Origin: Rhodopseudomonas sp. AAP120
Lineage (GTDB): Bacteria; Pseudomonadota; Alphaproteobacteria; Rhizobiales; Xanthobacteraceae
Assembly: GCF_001295845.1 (NCBI RefSeq)
Contig: NZ_LJIC01000056.1
Coordinates: 1-37,740 of the forward strand
DNA length: 37,740 nt
Direction of reading: 5' to 3'
The translations under genes were made by a program, and so were the position numbers. This document shows positions 19,561-28,327 of the stretch, piece by piece. Below the pieces are notes generated by a model. The model saw nothing but the letters and a program-made list of their open reading frames with translations. It had not been told where the DNA came from and did no database searches. Within the stretch, counting starts at the first letter, position 1. Each line of letters opens with the position of its first letter.

Positions 19561-19998
19561 ATGAATGCCATTCCATCCGAGAAGATCGAGACTCCCGAGA
19601 TCGACGAAAACCTCGCCGCGGTCTCTGAAGTCGAAGCGGGCATCCGCGACTTCGTCCGCAACGACATCGCCTATCTGCGCCGGCCCTCGACGGGCGGGGC
19701 GACCAGCACCGAGACGCCGGCCGCGGCCACGCCGTCGTTCGACGCAAGCGCCGAGGCCACCGTGTCCAACGTCAATTCGCTGATCCAGCGCGTCGCCGGC
19801 ACCTCGCTGGCCGAGATCGAGAACCTGATCGGCGAACTGGAAGCGCTGCGCGATCTGCTGCACGCCGAAGGTCAGCGCGTCCAGCGCGAGATCTCGGGAT
19901 ATGCCCAGCTCAGCCAGCAGGCGATGAAATCCACCCGGATGATCGCCGACAACGTCTCGCAGTGGAAGCGCAGCGCCGAGAACCTGCGCAACGGCTGA
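19561..19998 (+). CDS. Conserved-looking hypothetical coiled-coil protein
   Basis: 145 residues, no family recognised. An acidic N-terminus (IPSEKIETPEIDENLAAVSE) is followed by a short predicted helix (VEAGIRDFVRNDIAYLRRPS), an Ala/Thr linker, and a long helical stretch with heptad-like spacing (NSLIQRVAGTSLAEIENLIGELEALRDLLHAEGQRVQREI) resembling a coiled coil. There is no signal peptide or membrane segment. The ATG at 19561 is preferred because AAGGGA lies 8 nt upstream; an ATG 18 nt earlier would place this site inside the gene. It is monocistronic, ended by a strong terminator. A TTAA-N7-TTAG box lies about 140 bp upstream (19411-19425). Confidence 0.8.
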   Translation: MNAIPSEKIETPEIDENLAAVSEVEAGIRDFVRNDIAYLRRPSTGGATSTETPAAATPSFDASAEATVSNVNSLIQRVAGTSLAEIENLIGELEALRDLLHAEGQRVQREISGYAQLSQQAMKSTRMIADNVSQWKRSAENLRNG

Positions 19999-20032
19999 TC
20001 GCCGTCCTCACATCACAACACCATGCCAATCG

Positions 20033-20062
20033 AAGTGCAGCCATCGCGAGGTGGCTGCACTT
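20033..20062 (+). terminator. Strong intrinsic terminator
   Basis: The perfect 11-bp stem AAGTGCAGCCA / TGGCTGCACTT with an 8-nt loop is followed by TTGTTTT. It ends the coiled-coil protein gene, 35 bp past its stop. Confidence 0.93.
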
Positions 20063-20199
20063 TTGTTTTGGCGATGGGCCGAACCGAACGCGCGCGAGGA
20101 TGCCGCCGTCGACATGGCCGGCGGCTTGCTGCGTCCTGATTCGGGCTGGTTAAGAAAGTATGAACGCGAGCGCCTGGGTGCGCTCGAAGCCTCGACAGC

Positions 20200-20349
20200 T
20201 CAGCGGCTGGAGGTCGTCACGGCCGGAACGTCGAAGGAGTATGCGCCGTCCGCGTAGCCCTTCACCACCATGCCGGTGGTGATCATCACGGCCAAGGTGA
20301 TGGTGGCGAAGATGAAGCCCACCCATTTCAGTCCAGCCTGGTCCGCCAT
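20200..20349 (-). CDS. Small (49-residue) membrane protein
   Basis: ATG at 20349, TGA at 20200-20202. The protein reads MADQAGLKWVGFIFATITLA followed by VMITTGMVVKGYADGAYS and a short polar tail. One transmembrane helix covers about residues 9-29, with a Lys before it and the polar C-terminus probably outside. A GA-rich GAGGGG lies 11 nt upstream of the start. No family is recognised. Support comes from the clear hydrophobic segment, the charge pattern and a wide gap with no better gene. It is shorter than usual gene-finder cutoffs. The MaoC gene upstream runs in the same direction, 145 bp away. Confidence 0.65.
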   Translation of the reverse strand: MADQAGLKWVGFIFATITLAVMITTGMVVKGYADGAYSFDVPAVTTSSR

Positions 20350-20494
20350 CGTCTTCTAGTCCCCTCGTCCTGCAACTATGTCGAGCAATGCCCGTGCAGG
20401 GTTCACAACGTCTTAATAGAATGGCCGTTCCGCGGCCGTCTCGCACAAAACGGCCGCATTTGGTTAAAATCAGAACGGCTGTTGCCCCGTGGCC

Positions 20495-20977
20495 TCAGTT
20501 TCCGATGCTGCGCTTCGGCACGAAGGCCGTGGCGAGAAACGAGAACACCAGCTCGCCGCGCTGATTAGTCCCGGTGTTGCGGCCCTGGACGATCCCCCAT
20601 TCGGGTCGCGAATCAGAGGCGCGCAACGACGCGATCTCATTAGCATAGGAAATCGTGTCACCGGCTAGCACCGGCCTGTGCCAGCGCAAATCCCGGAAGC
20701 CCGGCGACGGCCCCCACACCGCTACGGTCTCGCCGCGCGCGGCTTCCGCCGCCGCCTCTTGCTGGCGCTCGAGCACCAGCAGCCGCATGCAGGCCGAGGC
20801 GATGTGCCAGCCGGAGGCTGCAAGCCCACCGAACAGCGAACGGCGCCCGGCCTCCTCGTCGAGATGGAAGGGCTGGGGATCGAACTGCTTGGCGAAAGCG
20901 ACGATATTCTCGGCGGTGAATTCATAGGAGCCGAGCTCGCGGCGCAGCCCGACATGCAGGTCTTCGAAGAAACGCAT
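20495..20977 (-). CDS. MaoC-like hotdog dehydratase (second of a tandem pair)
   Basis: 160 residues, single hotdog domain. FDPQPFHLDEEAG carries the D-x4-H dyad of MaoC / (R)-specific enoyl-CoA hydratases, and the later block WHRPVLAGDTISYANEI fits the same fold. Enzymes of the family hydrate or dehydrate acyl-CoA thioesters; the substrate is unknown. The ATG at 20977 gives MRFFEDLHVGLRRELGSYEF, the usual family start. The gene begins 20 bp after the stop of a paralogous MaoC gene, so the two probably make a heterodimer or act in sequence, as is often seen for split hydratases. Neither has CoA-ligase or dehydrogenase neighbours here. Confidence 0.9.
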   Translation of the reverse strand: MRFFEDLHVGLRRELGSYEFTAENIVAFAKQFDPQPFHLDEEAGRRSLFGGLAASGWHIASACMRLLVLERQQEAAAEAARGETVAVWGPSPGFRDLRWHRPVLAGDTISYANEIASLRASDSRPEWGIVQGRNTGTNQRGELVFSFLATAFVPKRSIGN

Positions 20978-20997
20978 CGGATGACTCGCTGTGTCCG

Positions 20998-21468
20998 CTA
21001 ATTCGATTGGTTCGCGAGGGCCGTCTCGCGACGCCCGATGATGATCGGCGAGACCATCTCGCACAGCATCTGGCCCTTGGCGTTACGGACGTGGCACTTG
21101 AAGGTGACGATACCGGTCTCGGGGCGGCTGTTCGACACCCGCGCCTCGACGACGTCGACCTCGATGGTCAGATCGTCACCGGGCCGCAGCGGCGCCATCC
21201 AGCGCATCTCGTTGACGCCGGGAGAGCCGAGCGAGGCGGTGTCCTTGATGAAGCCGTCGTACATCATGCGGAACATCAGCGACGACAGATGCCAGCCGGA
21301 GCCGGACAGGCCCTGCAGCATCGACGCCGCGGCGGCGCGATCGTCGAGATGCATCGGCTGCGGATCGAACTCCGCGGCAAAAGTAACGATCTCCTCGCGC
21401 GTCACGCGGCGAGGACCGAAACGGCCGAAGTGACCGGGGGGAAAGTCTTCGAAGGTCAGGAGGGTCAT
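20998..21468 (-). CDS. MaoC-like hotdog dehydratase (first of a tandem pair)
   Basis: 156 residues, single MaoC hotdog domain: TFEDFPPGHFGRFGPRRVTR, then FDPQPMHLDDRAA with the D-x4-H catalytic dyad, then MRWMAPLRPGDDLTIEV. It shows clear similarity to the next gene (FDPQP-HLD, SGWH, RP-GD blocks), consistent with tandem duplication. Both keep the dyad, so neither looks like an inactive partner. It diverges from a DUF4282-like membrane protein gene over 81 bp. Confidence 0.9.
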   Translation of the reverse strand: MTLLTFEDFPPGHFGRFGPRRVTREEIVTFAAEFDPQPMHLDDRAAAASMLQGLSGSGWHLSSLMFRMMYDGFIKDTASLGSPGVNEMRWMAPLRPGDDLTIEVDVVEARVSNSRPETGIVTFKCHVRNAKGQMLCEMVSPIIIGRRETALANQSN

Positions 21469-21549
21469 GGCATTTGCTGGTGGGAGGCCCGATTGTGGCC
21501 GTTATTGCCGGCAATCACAAGCCGCGATCCGATTGCTGGGGAGATCACA

Positions 21550-21843
21550 ATGTTCAATTTTCGGGACCTGTTTCAATGGGACCGTTTCATCACGCCGGCG
21601 ATCATCAAGCCGTTCTACTGGCTCGTGATCGTGCTGACGGTGCTGATCGGCATTTCTGGGGTGTTCTCGGGCCTGGCCGCGATGGCGGTGAGCCCGTTCG
21701 GCGGATTCATCCTGGTGCTGTCGAGCCTGGCCGCGATCCTGGTCGGCATCGTGTTCACGCGGATCGCCGCCGAGTTCATCCTGATCGTGTTCCGCATCAA
21801 CGAACATCTCGGCGCGATCAGGGATCAGCAGGGCTTCAGGTAG
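21550..21843 (+). CDS. DUF4282-like small membrane protein
   Basis: 97 residues with two transmembrane helices (about 17-46 and 50-75: WLVIVLTVLIGISGVFSG, GFILVLSSLAAILVGIVFT) and the family blocks FRDLFQWDRFITPAIIKPFYW and RIAAEFILIVFRINEHL. DUF4282 members have no established function. The start at 21550 is the only one giving this N-terminus. A GGGGAGA lies 9 nt upstream. A terminator follows at 21851. Confidence 0.85.
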   Translation: MFNFRDLFQWDRFITPAIIKPFYWLVIVLTVLIGISGVFSGLAAMAVSPFGGFILVLSSLAAILVGIVFTRIAAEFILIVFRINEHLGAIRDQQGFR

Positions 21844-21850
21844 CGGACGG

Positions 21851-21875
21851 GGCCGCGCATCGCGGCCTCTCTTTT
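21851..21875 (+). terminator. Intrinsic terminator of the DUF4282-like gene
   Basis: GGCCGCG, loop CAT, CGCGGCC, then TCTCTTTT. It lies 7 bp past the stop codon. Confidence 0.9.
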
Positions 21876-22023
21876 GTCATTCCGGGGCGCGCGAAGCGCG
21901 AACCCGGAATCCATATCCCCTACCCTCTATGGTTCTGCGTTCTGACAGCCAACGCCCGCTGTGCGCCACCGCACCGCTGCGGCGGATGATTCCGGGCTCT
22001 CGCTTCGCGAGCCCCGGAATGAC
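21876..22023. repeat. Palindromic repeat, family A, paired inverted arms
   Basis: The left arm 21876-21911 starts GTCATTCCGGGGCGCG, and the right arm 21985-22023 ends CCCCGGAATGAC. The ~75 bp between them is unrelated to that of the copy at 1941-2089. It lies between convergent genes. Confidence 0.88.
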
Positions 22024-22062
22024 GAACTTGGATGCTCTGCGGCGCGGCGGCTTGGAATCGTC

Positions 22063-23160
22063 TTACGTATTAAATCTGAAATGCATCACGTCGCCATCCG
22101 CGACGACGTATTCCTTGCCTTCGAGCCGGAGCTTGCCGCCGTCGCGGGCGCCGGCTTCGCCGCCGAGCGTCACGTAATCGGTGTAGGCGATCGTCTCGGC
22201 GCGGATGAAGCCCTTCTCGAAGTCGGTGTGGATCACCGCCGCGGCCTGCGGCGCCTTGGTGCCCTTGGTGATGGTCCAGGCGCGGGCTTCCTTCGGGCCG
22301 ACCGTGAAGTAGGTGATCAGATGCAGCAGCTCGTAGCCGGCGCGGATCAGCCGGTCGAGGCCGGCCTCGTGCAGCCCTAGCGTGTCGAGAAAATCGGTGC
22401 GCTCTTCCTTCGACAGCGTCGCAATCTCGGATTCGATCTTGGCCGAAATCACCACCGCGACCGCGCCCTCTCCCTTGGCGCGCGCCATCACCTGCTCGGA
22501 AAACTTGTTGCCGTCGGCAGCCGATCCTTCCTCGACGTTGCAGACGTACAGAACCGGCTTCGACGTCAGGAGTCCGAGCATGCGGAACGCGCGCTCCTCC
22601 TCCGGCTTGCGCTCGAGGAAGCGTGCCGGCTTGCCGTCGCGCAGCAGCGTCAGCGCGCGGGTGACGAGGTCGAGCTGCTCCTTGGAATCCTTGTCGCCGC
22701 CCTTGGCCTTCTTGGTCAGGTTGTCGACGCGCTTTTCCAGGCTTTCGAGATCGGCGAGCATCAGCTCGGTCTCGATCGTCTCGATATCGGCGAGCGGCGC
22801 GACCCGGCCCTCGACATGGGTGATGTCGCCGTCCTCGAAGCAGCGCACGACGTGTGCGATGGCATCGACCTCGCGAATGGTGGCGAGGAACTGGTTGCCG
22901 AGGCCTTCACCCTTCGAGGCGCCCTTCACCAGGCCGGCGATGTCCACGAAGGTCAGCCGCGTCGGGATGATCTGCTGCGACTTGCCGACCTCGGCCAGCT
23001 TGTCGAGCCGCGGATCCGGCACCGCCACCTCGCCGACATTCGGCTCGATGGTGCAGAACGGATAGTTGGCCGCCTGCGCCGCCGCCGTTTCGGTCAGCGC
23101 ATTGAACAGCGTCGACTTACCGACATTCGGCAGCCCGACGATCCCGCATTTGAAGCCCAT
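22063..23160 (-). CDS. ychF: Redox-regulated ATPase YchF (OLA1 family)
   Basis: 365 residues. P-loop [16 protein letters not shown], switch region [13 protein letters not shown]3 [20 protein letters not shown], and the atypical G4 NVEE (in place of NKxD) that makes this family prefer ATP. A helical insert precedes a C-terminal TGS-like domain ([20 protein letters not shown]). YchF binds ribosomes and influences translation and oxidative-stress response. The length matches E. coli YchF (363). Gene order rplY-pth-ychF on the minus strand is a common arrangement; a repeat element fills the 129-bp gap to pth. Confidence 0.97.
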   Translation of the reverse strand: MGFKCGIVGLPNVGKSTLFNALTETAAAQAANYPFCTIEPNVGEVAVPDPRLDKLAEVGKSQQIIPTRLTFVDIAGLVKGASKGEGLGNQFLATIREVDAIAHVVRCFEDGDITHVEGRVAPLADIETIETELMLADLESLEKRVDNLTKKAKGGDKDSKEQLDLVTRALTLLRDGKPARFLERKPEEERAFRMLGLLTSKPVLYVCNVEEGSAADGNKFSEQVMARAKGEGAVAVVISAKIESEIATLSKEERTDFLDTLGLHEAGLDRLIRAGYELLHLITYFTVGPKEARAWTITKGTKAPQAAAVIHTDFEKGFIRAETIAYTDYVTLGGEAGARDGGKLRLEGKEYVVADGDVMHFRFNT

Positions 23161-23207
23161 GGTGTATCCCGCTGTTCGAGCTTGGCGCGACGCTTCAAAG
23201 TACGACC

Positions 23208-23281
23208 GTCATGCGCGGGCTTGACCCGCGCATCCATCCTCCTCGAAGAAGATGGATCGCCGGGTCAAGCCCGGCGATGAC
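23208..23281. repeat. Palindromic repeat, family C
   Basis: The arms GTCATGCGCGGGCTTGACCC and GGGTCAAGCCCGGCGATGAC flank CGCATCCATC/GATGGATCG around a short centre. A second copy is at 24788-24862. It lies between pth and ychF. Confidence 0.88.
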
Positions 23282-23289
23282 GGCTTCGA

Positions 23290-23910
23290 TTACTTGTCGC
23301 GCTCGCCGCCTTTGACCTGTTTCTCGTTGTCGTAAAAACCCTTGGCCTGCATCGCCAGGTGCACCTTGTTGGCGAAGGTGGCGTCCTTGCCGGTGGCGAT
23401 CAGGCCGGCATTGTCGGCGGCGATCTCGCACAGCGCTTCGACCCAGGGCCGCTCGCTCTTGGCGAAATCGCCGAGCACGTGATTGTGCACCAGCTCCTTC
23501 GCACCCGGATGACCGACGCCGAGCCGCACCCGCAAGTAATCGTTGCCGATATGCGCCGAGATCGAGCGCAGGCCGTTGTGGCCGGCGATGCCGCCGCCGA
23601 CCTTGACCCGCACTTTCGCAGGCGGCAGCTCGATCTCGTCGTGAAACACCGCGACCTCGCTCTGCCCGATCTTGTAGAAGCTCGCGGCGTCCTGCACGGC
23701 GCGGCCGGACTCGTTCATGTAAGTCAGCGGCTTGAGCAGCGTGACGCGCTCACCGTCCAGCGTGCCGTCCGCGGTCTCGCCCTGAAAGCGACGGCGCCAT
23801 GGCGAGAAGCCATGACGCCGTGCGATCTGGTCGATGACCATGAACCCGATGTTGTGCCGGTTGTCCTGGTACTTGGCCCCAGGATTGCCCAGCCCGACAA
23901 ACAAGCGCAT
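23290..23910 (-). CDS. pth: Peptidyl-tRNA hydrolase
   Basis: 206 residues. Pth releases tRNA from peptidyl-tRNA dropped by the ribosome. Family motifs: [20 protein letters not shown] with the catalytic histidine, [27 protein letters not shown] with the catalytic aspartate, and [13 protein letters not shown] short basic tail follows. The ATG at 23910 starts the family N-terminus. It ends a tight pair with rplY, 21 bp apart. Confidence 0.97.
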   Translation of the reverse strand: MRLFVGLGNPGAKYQDNRHNIGFMVIDQIARRHGFSPWRRRFQGETADGTLDGERVTLLKPLTYMNESGRAVQDAASFYKIGQSEVAVFHDEIELPPAKVRVKVGGGIAGHNGLRSISAHIGNDYLRVRLGVGHPGAKELVHNHVLGDFAKSERPWVEALCEIAADNAGLIATGKDATFANKVHLAMQAKGFYDNEKQVKGGERDK

Positions 23911-23931
23911 GGGACGGCGTCTCGCGCCGGA

Positions 23932-24624
23932 TTACTTCTTCTTCGCAGCCGGAGCCGCAGCCGCCGGAGCCTTGGCGGCAGCCGGAGCCTTGGCACCCGC
24001 CGCGGGCGCGGCAGCAGCCGGAGCAGCGCCGGTCGCAGCCGCCTTCTGCTCTTCATTGAAGCCCGACGGCGGCACGATGGTCACCAGCGTGACGTCCTCG
24101 CGCGACACCGACTTGACGCCGGTCGGCAGCGCGATGTCCGACAGATGCAGCGACACGCCGATGTCGAGCGTCGAGACGTCGGCTTCGATGAACTGCGGAA
24201 TGTTGTCGGCCGGCGCTTCGAGATCCACCGTGTGGGTGACGATGTTGAAGGTGCCGCCACGCTTGACGCCCGGAGCGACTTCGAGACCCTTCAGATGCAG
24301 CGGCACGCTGACGCGGATGGTGGCGCCGGCGCCGAGCCGCAGGAAGTCGACGTGCAGCGGGAAGTCTTTCACCGGGTCGAGGTGATAGTCGCGCGGAATC
24401 ACGCGATGCTTCGTGCCGTCGAGCACGACGTCGAAAATCGTGGTCAAGAAGCGGCCGGCCTGGATGCGCAGGCGCAGTTCCTTGTCTTCGACCGAGATCG
24501 GCAGCGGGGGCTGGTTGTCACCATAGATCACTCCCGGCACGCGGCCGGCGCGACGCTCTGCCCGGGCGGCCCCCTTGCCGCTCTTCGGACGCGCGGTCGC
24601 CTTCAATTCCAAGACGTTCGCCAT
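23932..24624 (-). CDS. rplY: Ribosomal protein bL25 / general stress protein Ctc
   Basis: 230 residues. The N-terminal L25 domain (LKATARPKSGKGAARAERRA, GRVPGVIYG) binds 5S rRNA; a TL5/CTC C-terminal domain follows (IRVSVPLHLKGLEVAPGVKRGG). The last 50 residues are an Ala/Pro/Lys tail (AAAPAAGAKAPAAAKAPAAA). The start is the ATG at 24624, giving MANVLELKATAR. A hairpin with T-rich flank sits in the untranslated leader about 25 nt upstream and may control expression. Confidence 0.96.
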   Translation of the reverse strand: MANVLELKATARPKSGKGAARAERRAGRVPGVIYGDNQPPLPISVEDKELRLRIQAGRFLTTIFDVVLDGTKHRVIPRDYHLDPVKDFPLHVDFLRLGAGATIRVSVPLHLKGLEVAPGVKRGGTFNIVTHTVDLEAPADNIPQFIEADVSTLDIGVSLHLSDIALPTGVKSVSREDVTLVTIVPPSGFNEEQKAAATGAAPAAAAPAAGAKAPAAAKAPAAAAPAAKKK

Positions 24625-24642
24625 CGTTGTAAGTCCTTGATT

Positions 24643-24672
24643 TGTCAAAAATTAAAGGCCGCAACGCGGCCT
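24643..24672 (-). terminator. Hairpin with T-rich tail in the rplY leader
   Basis: On the minus strand AGGCCGC, loop GTT, GCGGCCT, followed by TTAATTTTT, ending about 19 nt before the rplY ATG. No gene lies immediately upstream on this strand, so it may be an attenuator in the rplY leader. Confidence 0.6.
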
Positions 24673-24787
24673 CGTGCAGACGCCGCGGCAAGCCTCCAGG
24701 GGTGCGGGGGCCGCAGACGTGCGCGCGTTCTAGCCGCAAAGGCCGCAAATGACAAGGAAATCGGGCGGACCAAGCCACCTCGAGCCT

Positions 24788-24862
24788 TCATTGCCGGGCT
24801 TGACCCGGCAATCCATCGTCTTAGCGAAGAGGATGGATGCCCGGGTCAAGCCCGGGCATGAC
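24788..24862. repeat. Palindromic repeat, family C
   Basis: TCATTGCCGGGCTTGACCCG on the left and GGGTCAAGCCCGGGCATGAC on the right, with ATCCATC/GATGGAT internal arms. It lies between ubiK and rplY. Confidence 0.88.
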
Positions 24863-24909
24863 CGCAAACAGCAGCGCTACCGCCCCTCGGCGTCGCGAGG
24901 CCGCAGACC

Positions 24910-25188
24910 TTACGCCATCGCGGTCGGGGGCTCGGAGCCGCTGCCCTGGCGGGCTTCGAGGGCGGCGATGCGGGCCTTCAGGGCTTCGTTTTCCTCGCGG
25001 GTGAGGCGGACCATCTCCTTGAAGGCCTCGAACTCCTCGCGCTTCACCAGATCGAGATCGCGCAGGATCTTCTCGGCCTGGCTGCGGACCACCGCGTCGA
25101 CCTCGCGCTTGACCCCCTGAGCGGCGCCGGCGGCGTCGTTCATCAGGCGTCCGATCTCGTCGAAAATCCGGTTGCTGGTCTGGGTCAT
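24910..25188 (-). CDS. ubiK: Ubiquinone biosynthesis accessory factor UbiK (BMFP family)
   Basis: 92 residues. BMFP/YqiC-type protein: an amphipathic N-terminal helix (NRIFDEIGRLMNDAAGAAQG) and a C-terminal coiled coil (LVKREEFEAFKEMVRLTREENEALKARIAALEAR). The KREEFE block is the family hallmark. UbiK forms trimers and supports the aerobic ubiquinone-synthesis complex. The ATG at 25188 fits the family start; longer in-frame starts read into the promoter region. The gene has its own leader and is separated from rplY by a repeat. Confidence 0.9.
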   Translation of the reverse strand: MTQTSNRIFDEIGRLMNDAAGAAQGVKREVDAVVRSQAEKILRDLDLVKREEFEAFKEMVRLTREENEALKARIAALEARQGSGSEPPTAMA

Positions 25189-25428
25189 GGTCGAGATCTC
25201 CGTCAGGCGTCGTGCGCGGTTACAGGCCGAGCGGGCCTCGGCGGTGACAATGGCGATCGATCGGGCCCACTTCAAGGCCGCGTCGGAGCGCGTGCCGGGC
25301 CGGCCCGCGCGATCGCGCTCTCCTTGCGACGTTCGCACCCGCGTCGCAAGGCCGATTTAAGGATCAGACGGCGGTGCCGCCAATTGACGCTGTACCGGCG
25401 CAGGCTTTGCGGCTAAGGCAAACGAACA

Positions 25429-26295
25429 ATGCCATTTTTCGCCATCGCCTTCCCCGTTTTCGACCCGGTGGCCGTCGCGATCGGCCCGTTCGCGATCCGC
25501 TGGTATGCGCTCGCCTATATCGCCGGCATTCTGCTCGGCTGGCTGTATGCGCGGATGCTGCTGCAACGGGAACGGCTGTGGGGCGGCCCGTCGCCGATCA
25601 CGCCGGCCGCGTTCGACGACTTCATCCTGTGGGTGACGATCGGCATCATCCTCGGCGGCCGCACCGGCTACGTGCTGTTCTACAATCTCGACTTCTTCAT
25701 CGCCCATCCGGCCGAGATCTTCGAACTGTGGAAAGGCGGCATGTCGTTCCACGGCGGCTTCATGGGCTGCGTGATCGCGGTGACGCTGTTCGGATGGAAA
25801 CGCAACATCTCGATCGCGTCGCTCGGCGACATCACCTGCGCGGTCGGACCGATCGGCCTGTTCCTGGGACGCATCGCCAACTTCATCAACGGCGAATTGT
25901 GGGGCCGTCCGGCCGACGACACCGTGCCCTGGGCAATGGTGTTTCCCCATGCCGGCCCGCTGCCGCGGCATCCGAGCCAGCTCTATGAAGCCGGGCTCGA
26001 GGGCATCGTGCTGTTTCTGATCCTGGCGCTGATGATCCGCGCCGGCGCGCTGAAGCGGCCCGGCCTGATCATCGGTGCCTTCCTCGCCTTCTATGGGCTG
26101 GCGCGCATCACCGGCGAGTTCTTCCGCGAGCCCGATCCGCAGCTCGGCTTCCTGTGGGGCGGGCTGACGATGGGGATGCTGCTGTCGGTGCCGATGGTGA
26201 TCGCCGGGATCGCGGTGATGCTGCTGGCCCGCCGCGCCAAGCGTCCGCCGCAGCCCGCGCCCCTGGCCGCCGGCTCCAGCGAGGCGACCAAGTGA
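25429..26295 (+). CDS. lgt: Prolipoprotein diacylglyceryl transferase Lgt
   Basis: 288 residues, seven membrane helices. Lgt transfers diacylglycerol from phosphatidylglycerol to the lipobox cysteine of prelipoproteins in the inner membrane. Conserved blocks: [35 protein letters not shown], the signature [15 protein letters not shown], and [12 protein letters not shown]. The stop codon overlaps the next gene start by 4 nt (GTGA). A lipoprotein precursor (28431) lies in the same gene group. Confidence 0.97.
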   Translation: MPFFAIAFPVFDPVAVAIGPFAIRWYALAYIAGILLGWLYARMLLQRERLWGGPSPITPAAFDDFILWVTIGIILGGRTGYVLFYNLDFFIAHPAEIFELWKGGMSFHGGFMGCVIAVTLFGWKRNISIASLGDITCAVGPIGLFLGRIANFINGELWGRPADDTVPWAMVFPHAGPLPRHPSQLYEAGLEGIVLFLILALMIRAGALKRPGLIIGAFLAFYGLARITGEFFREPDPQLGFLWGGLTMGMLLSVPMVIAGIAVMLLARRAKRPPQPAPLAAGSSEATK

Positions 26296-27422
26296 CGGAC
26301 TTCTCGGCGCTCTCCGAAGAGATCAAGCGGCTGATCAAATCGGCCGGCCCGATGCCGGTGTGGCGCTACATGGAGCTGTGCCTCAACCATCCCGACTACG
26401 GCTACTACGTGTCGCGCGATCCGCTCGGCCGCGAGGGCGACTTCACGACCTCGCCCGAGATCAGCCAGATGTTCGGCGAACTGCTCGGGCTGTGGTCGGC
26501 GTCGGTGTGGACCGCCGCCGGCGAGCCGAGCACGCTGCGGCTGGTCGAAATCGGTCCCGGCCGCGGCACCATGATGGCGGATGCGCTGCGCGCCCTGCGC
26601 GTGCTGCCGCCGCTGTATCAGGCGCTCAGCGTCCACCTGGTCGAGATCAACCCGGTCTTGCGCGAAAAGCAGAAGGCGACGCTGGCCGGCATCCGCAACG
26701 TGCATTGGCACACCGATATCGCCGAGGTCCCGGAAGGCCCCGCGGTGATCCTCGCCAACGAATATTTCGACGTGCTGCCGATCCATCAGGCGGTGAAGCG
26801 CGACACCGGCTGGCACGAGCGCATGGTCGAGATCAGCGGCAGCGGCGCGCTGGTGTTCGGCGTCGCGCCAGATCCGATCCCGCGCTTCGAGGTTTTGCTG
26901 CCGCCGCTGGTGCGGATGGCGCCGGTGGGCGCGGTGTTCGAATGGCGGCCCGACGCCGAGATCATGAAGATCGCCACCCGCGTCCGCGACCAGGGCGGAG
27001 CGGCGCTGATCATCGATTACGGCCACGTCCGCAGCGATGTCGGCGACACCTTCCAGGCGATCGCCAAGCACAGCTTCGCCGACCCGCTGCAGAGCCCCGG
27101 CCGCGCCGACCTCACCGCGCATGTCGATTTCCAGGCGCTCGCCCGCGCTGCCGAGGATGTCGGCGCCCGCACGCACGGGCCGGTGACGCAGGGCGAATTC
27201 CTGAAGCGGCTCGGCATTGAGACGCGCGCGGTGTCGCTGATGGCCAAGGCGACGCCGCAGGTCTCCGAAGACATCTCCGGCGCCCTGCAGCGGCTCACCG
27301 GCGAAGGGCGCGGCGCGATGGGCTCGATGTTCAAGGTGCTGGGCGTGTCCGATCCGGCCATCGCCTCGTTGGTGGCGCTGAGCAGAAACGCCGAGCACGC
27401 CGCAGCGGGACAACCGGCATGA
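26292..27422 (+). CDS. SAM-dependent methyltransferase, MidA/NDUFAF7 family
   Basis: 376 residues, GTG start overlapping the lgt stop. DUF185/NDUFAF7 signatures: [43 protein letters not shown] motif [19 protein letters not shown], and [15 protein letters not shown]. The mitochondrial homologue dimethylates an arginine of complex I subunit NDUFS2 during assembly. A similar job on bacterial complex I is inferred, not shown. The 4-nt overlaps on both sides (lgt, pgeF) suggest coupled translation. Confidence 0.93.
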   Translation: MTDFSALSEEIKRLIKSAGPMPVWRYMELCLNHPDYGYYVSRDPLGREGDFTTSPEISQMFGELLGLWSASVWTAAGEPSTLRLVEIGPGRGTMMADALRALRVLPPLYQALSVHLVEINPVLREKQKATLAGIRNVHWHTDIAEVPEGPAVILANEYFDVLPIHQAVKRDTGWHERMVEISGSGALVFGVAPDPIPRFEVLLPPLVRMAPVGAVFEWRPDAEIMKIATRVRDQGGAALIIDYGHVRSDVGDTFQAIAKHSFADPLQSPGRADLTAHVDFQALARAAEDVGARTHGPVTQGEFLKRLGIETRAVSLMAKATPQVSEDISGALQRLTGEGRGAMGSMFKVLGVSDPAIASLVALSRNAEHAAAGQPA

Positions 27423-28186
27423 CCATCACCTCGCCCCGCCTCGCCGCCGTTCCCGGGCTGCGCCATGCCTTCTTCAACCGCGCAGGCGGCGTGTCGCAGG
27501 GCATCTATGCGGGCCTCAACGGCGGCATCGGCTCGAACGACGACCCGGCCCATGTGGCCGAGAACCGCCGGCGCATGGCACAGGCGATGGGGGTGCCGCC
27601 GGAGCGCTTCCTCACGCTGTATCAGGTGCATTCGCCCGACGTCGCCGTGGTCGAGACGCCGTGGGACAATGCGGCGCGGCCGAAAGCCGACGCTCTGGTG
27701 ACCGCGGTCCCGGGCATCGCGCTCGGCGTCACCGCGGCAGATTGCGGGCCGATCCTGTTCGCCGATCCCGACGCGCGGGTGATCGGCGCCGCCCATGCCG
27801 GCTGGAAGGGCGCGCTGACCGGTGTGCTCGAAGCCACGCTCGGCGCCATGGACAAGCTCGGAGCCGATCGCGGCCGCGTCATCGCGGCGATCGGCCCGCT
27901 GATCCGCCAGCCGAGCTACGAAGTCGGCGATGAGTTCGTCGCCCGCTTCACCGCGGCCGATGCGGACTATGCGCGGTTCTTCATCCCGGCCTCGCGTCCG
28001 GGCCATGCGATGTTCGACCTCGGCGGCTTCATCCGGATGCGCCTCGAAACCGCAGGGGTCCGGCAGATCGACGACACCGGCATCGACACCTATCCGGACG
28101 AGAACTTCTTCAGTTATCGCCGCTCCGTGCACCGCGCCGAGCCGGACTACGGCCGCGCCGTCCACGCCATCGCGCTCGACCCGTAA
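27419..28186 (+). CDS. pgeF: Peptidoglycan editing factor PgeF (LACC1/YfiH family)
   Basis: 255 residues. The Cys/His copper-oxidase-like fold shows HAFFNRAGGVSQGIYAGLNG, then YQVHSPDVAVVE, ADCGPILFADPDARVIGAAHAGWKG (the C and H metal ligands), and the C-terminal FFSYRRSVHRAE. In E. coli PgeF removes L-Ser-containing errors from peptidoglycan precursors; homologues also act on purine nucleosides. Once annotated as polyphenol oxidase or laccase. ATG at 27419 overlaps the upstream stop by 4 nt. Confidence 0.95.
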   Translation: MTITSPRLAAVPGLRHAFFNRAGGVSQGIYAGLNGGIGSNDDPAHVAENRRRMAQAMGVPPERFLTLYQVHSPDVAVVETPWDNAARPKADALVTAVPGIALGVTAADCGPILFADPDARVIGAAHAGWKGALTGVLEATLGAMDKLGADRGRVIAAIGPLIRQPSYEVGDEFVARFTAADADYARFFIPASRPGHAMFDLGGFIRMRLETAGVRQIDDTGIDTYPDENFFSYRRSVHRAEPDYGRAVHAIALDP

Positions 28187-28327
28187 GCGGCCCTCACGCG
28201 TCGTTGCCGGCCCAAAAGTGAACGGCCATTAACCACGCTCGTTTACAACTGCGGGTTCTGTGAGAGGCCCAGAACCAGCTCAAATTACTGAAAATTTTAT
28301 CGAAATCCGATCTGCCGGCGCAACCCA

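Noticed and set aside
20432-20457. GCGGCCGT/ACGGCCGC hairpin upstream of the small membrane gene as a terminator
   Set aside because: No T-run follows in either direction, so termination is not supported.
23359-24861. Long plus-strand frame opposite pth and rplY
   Set aside because: Shadow of two well-identified minus-strand genes.
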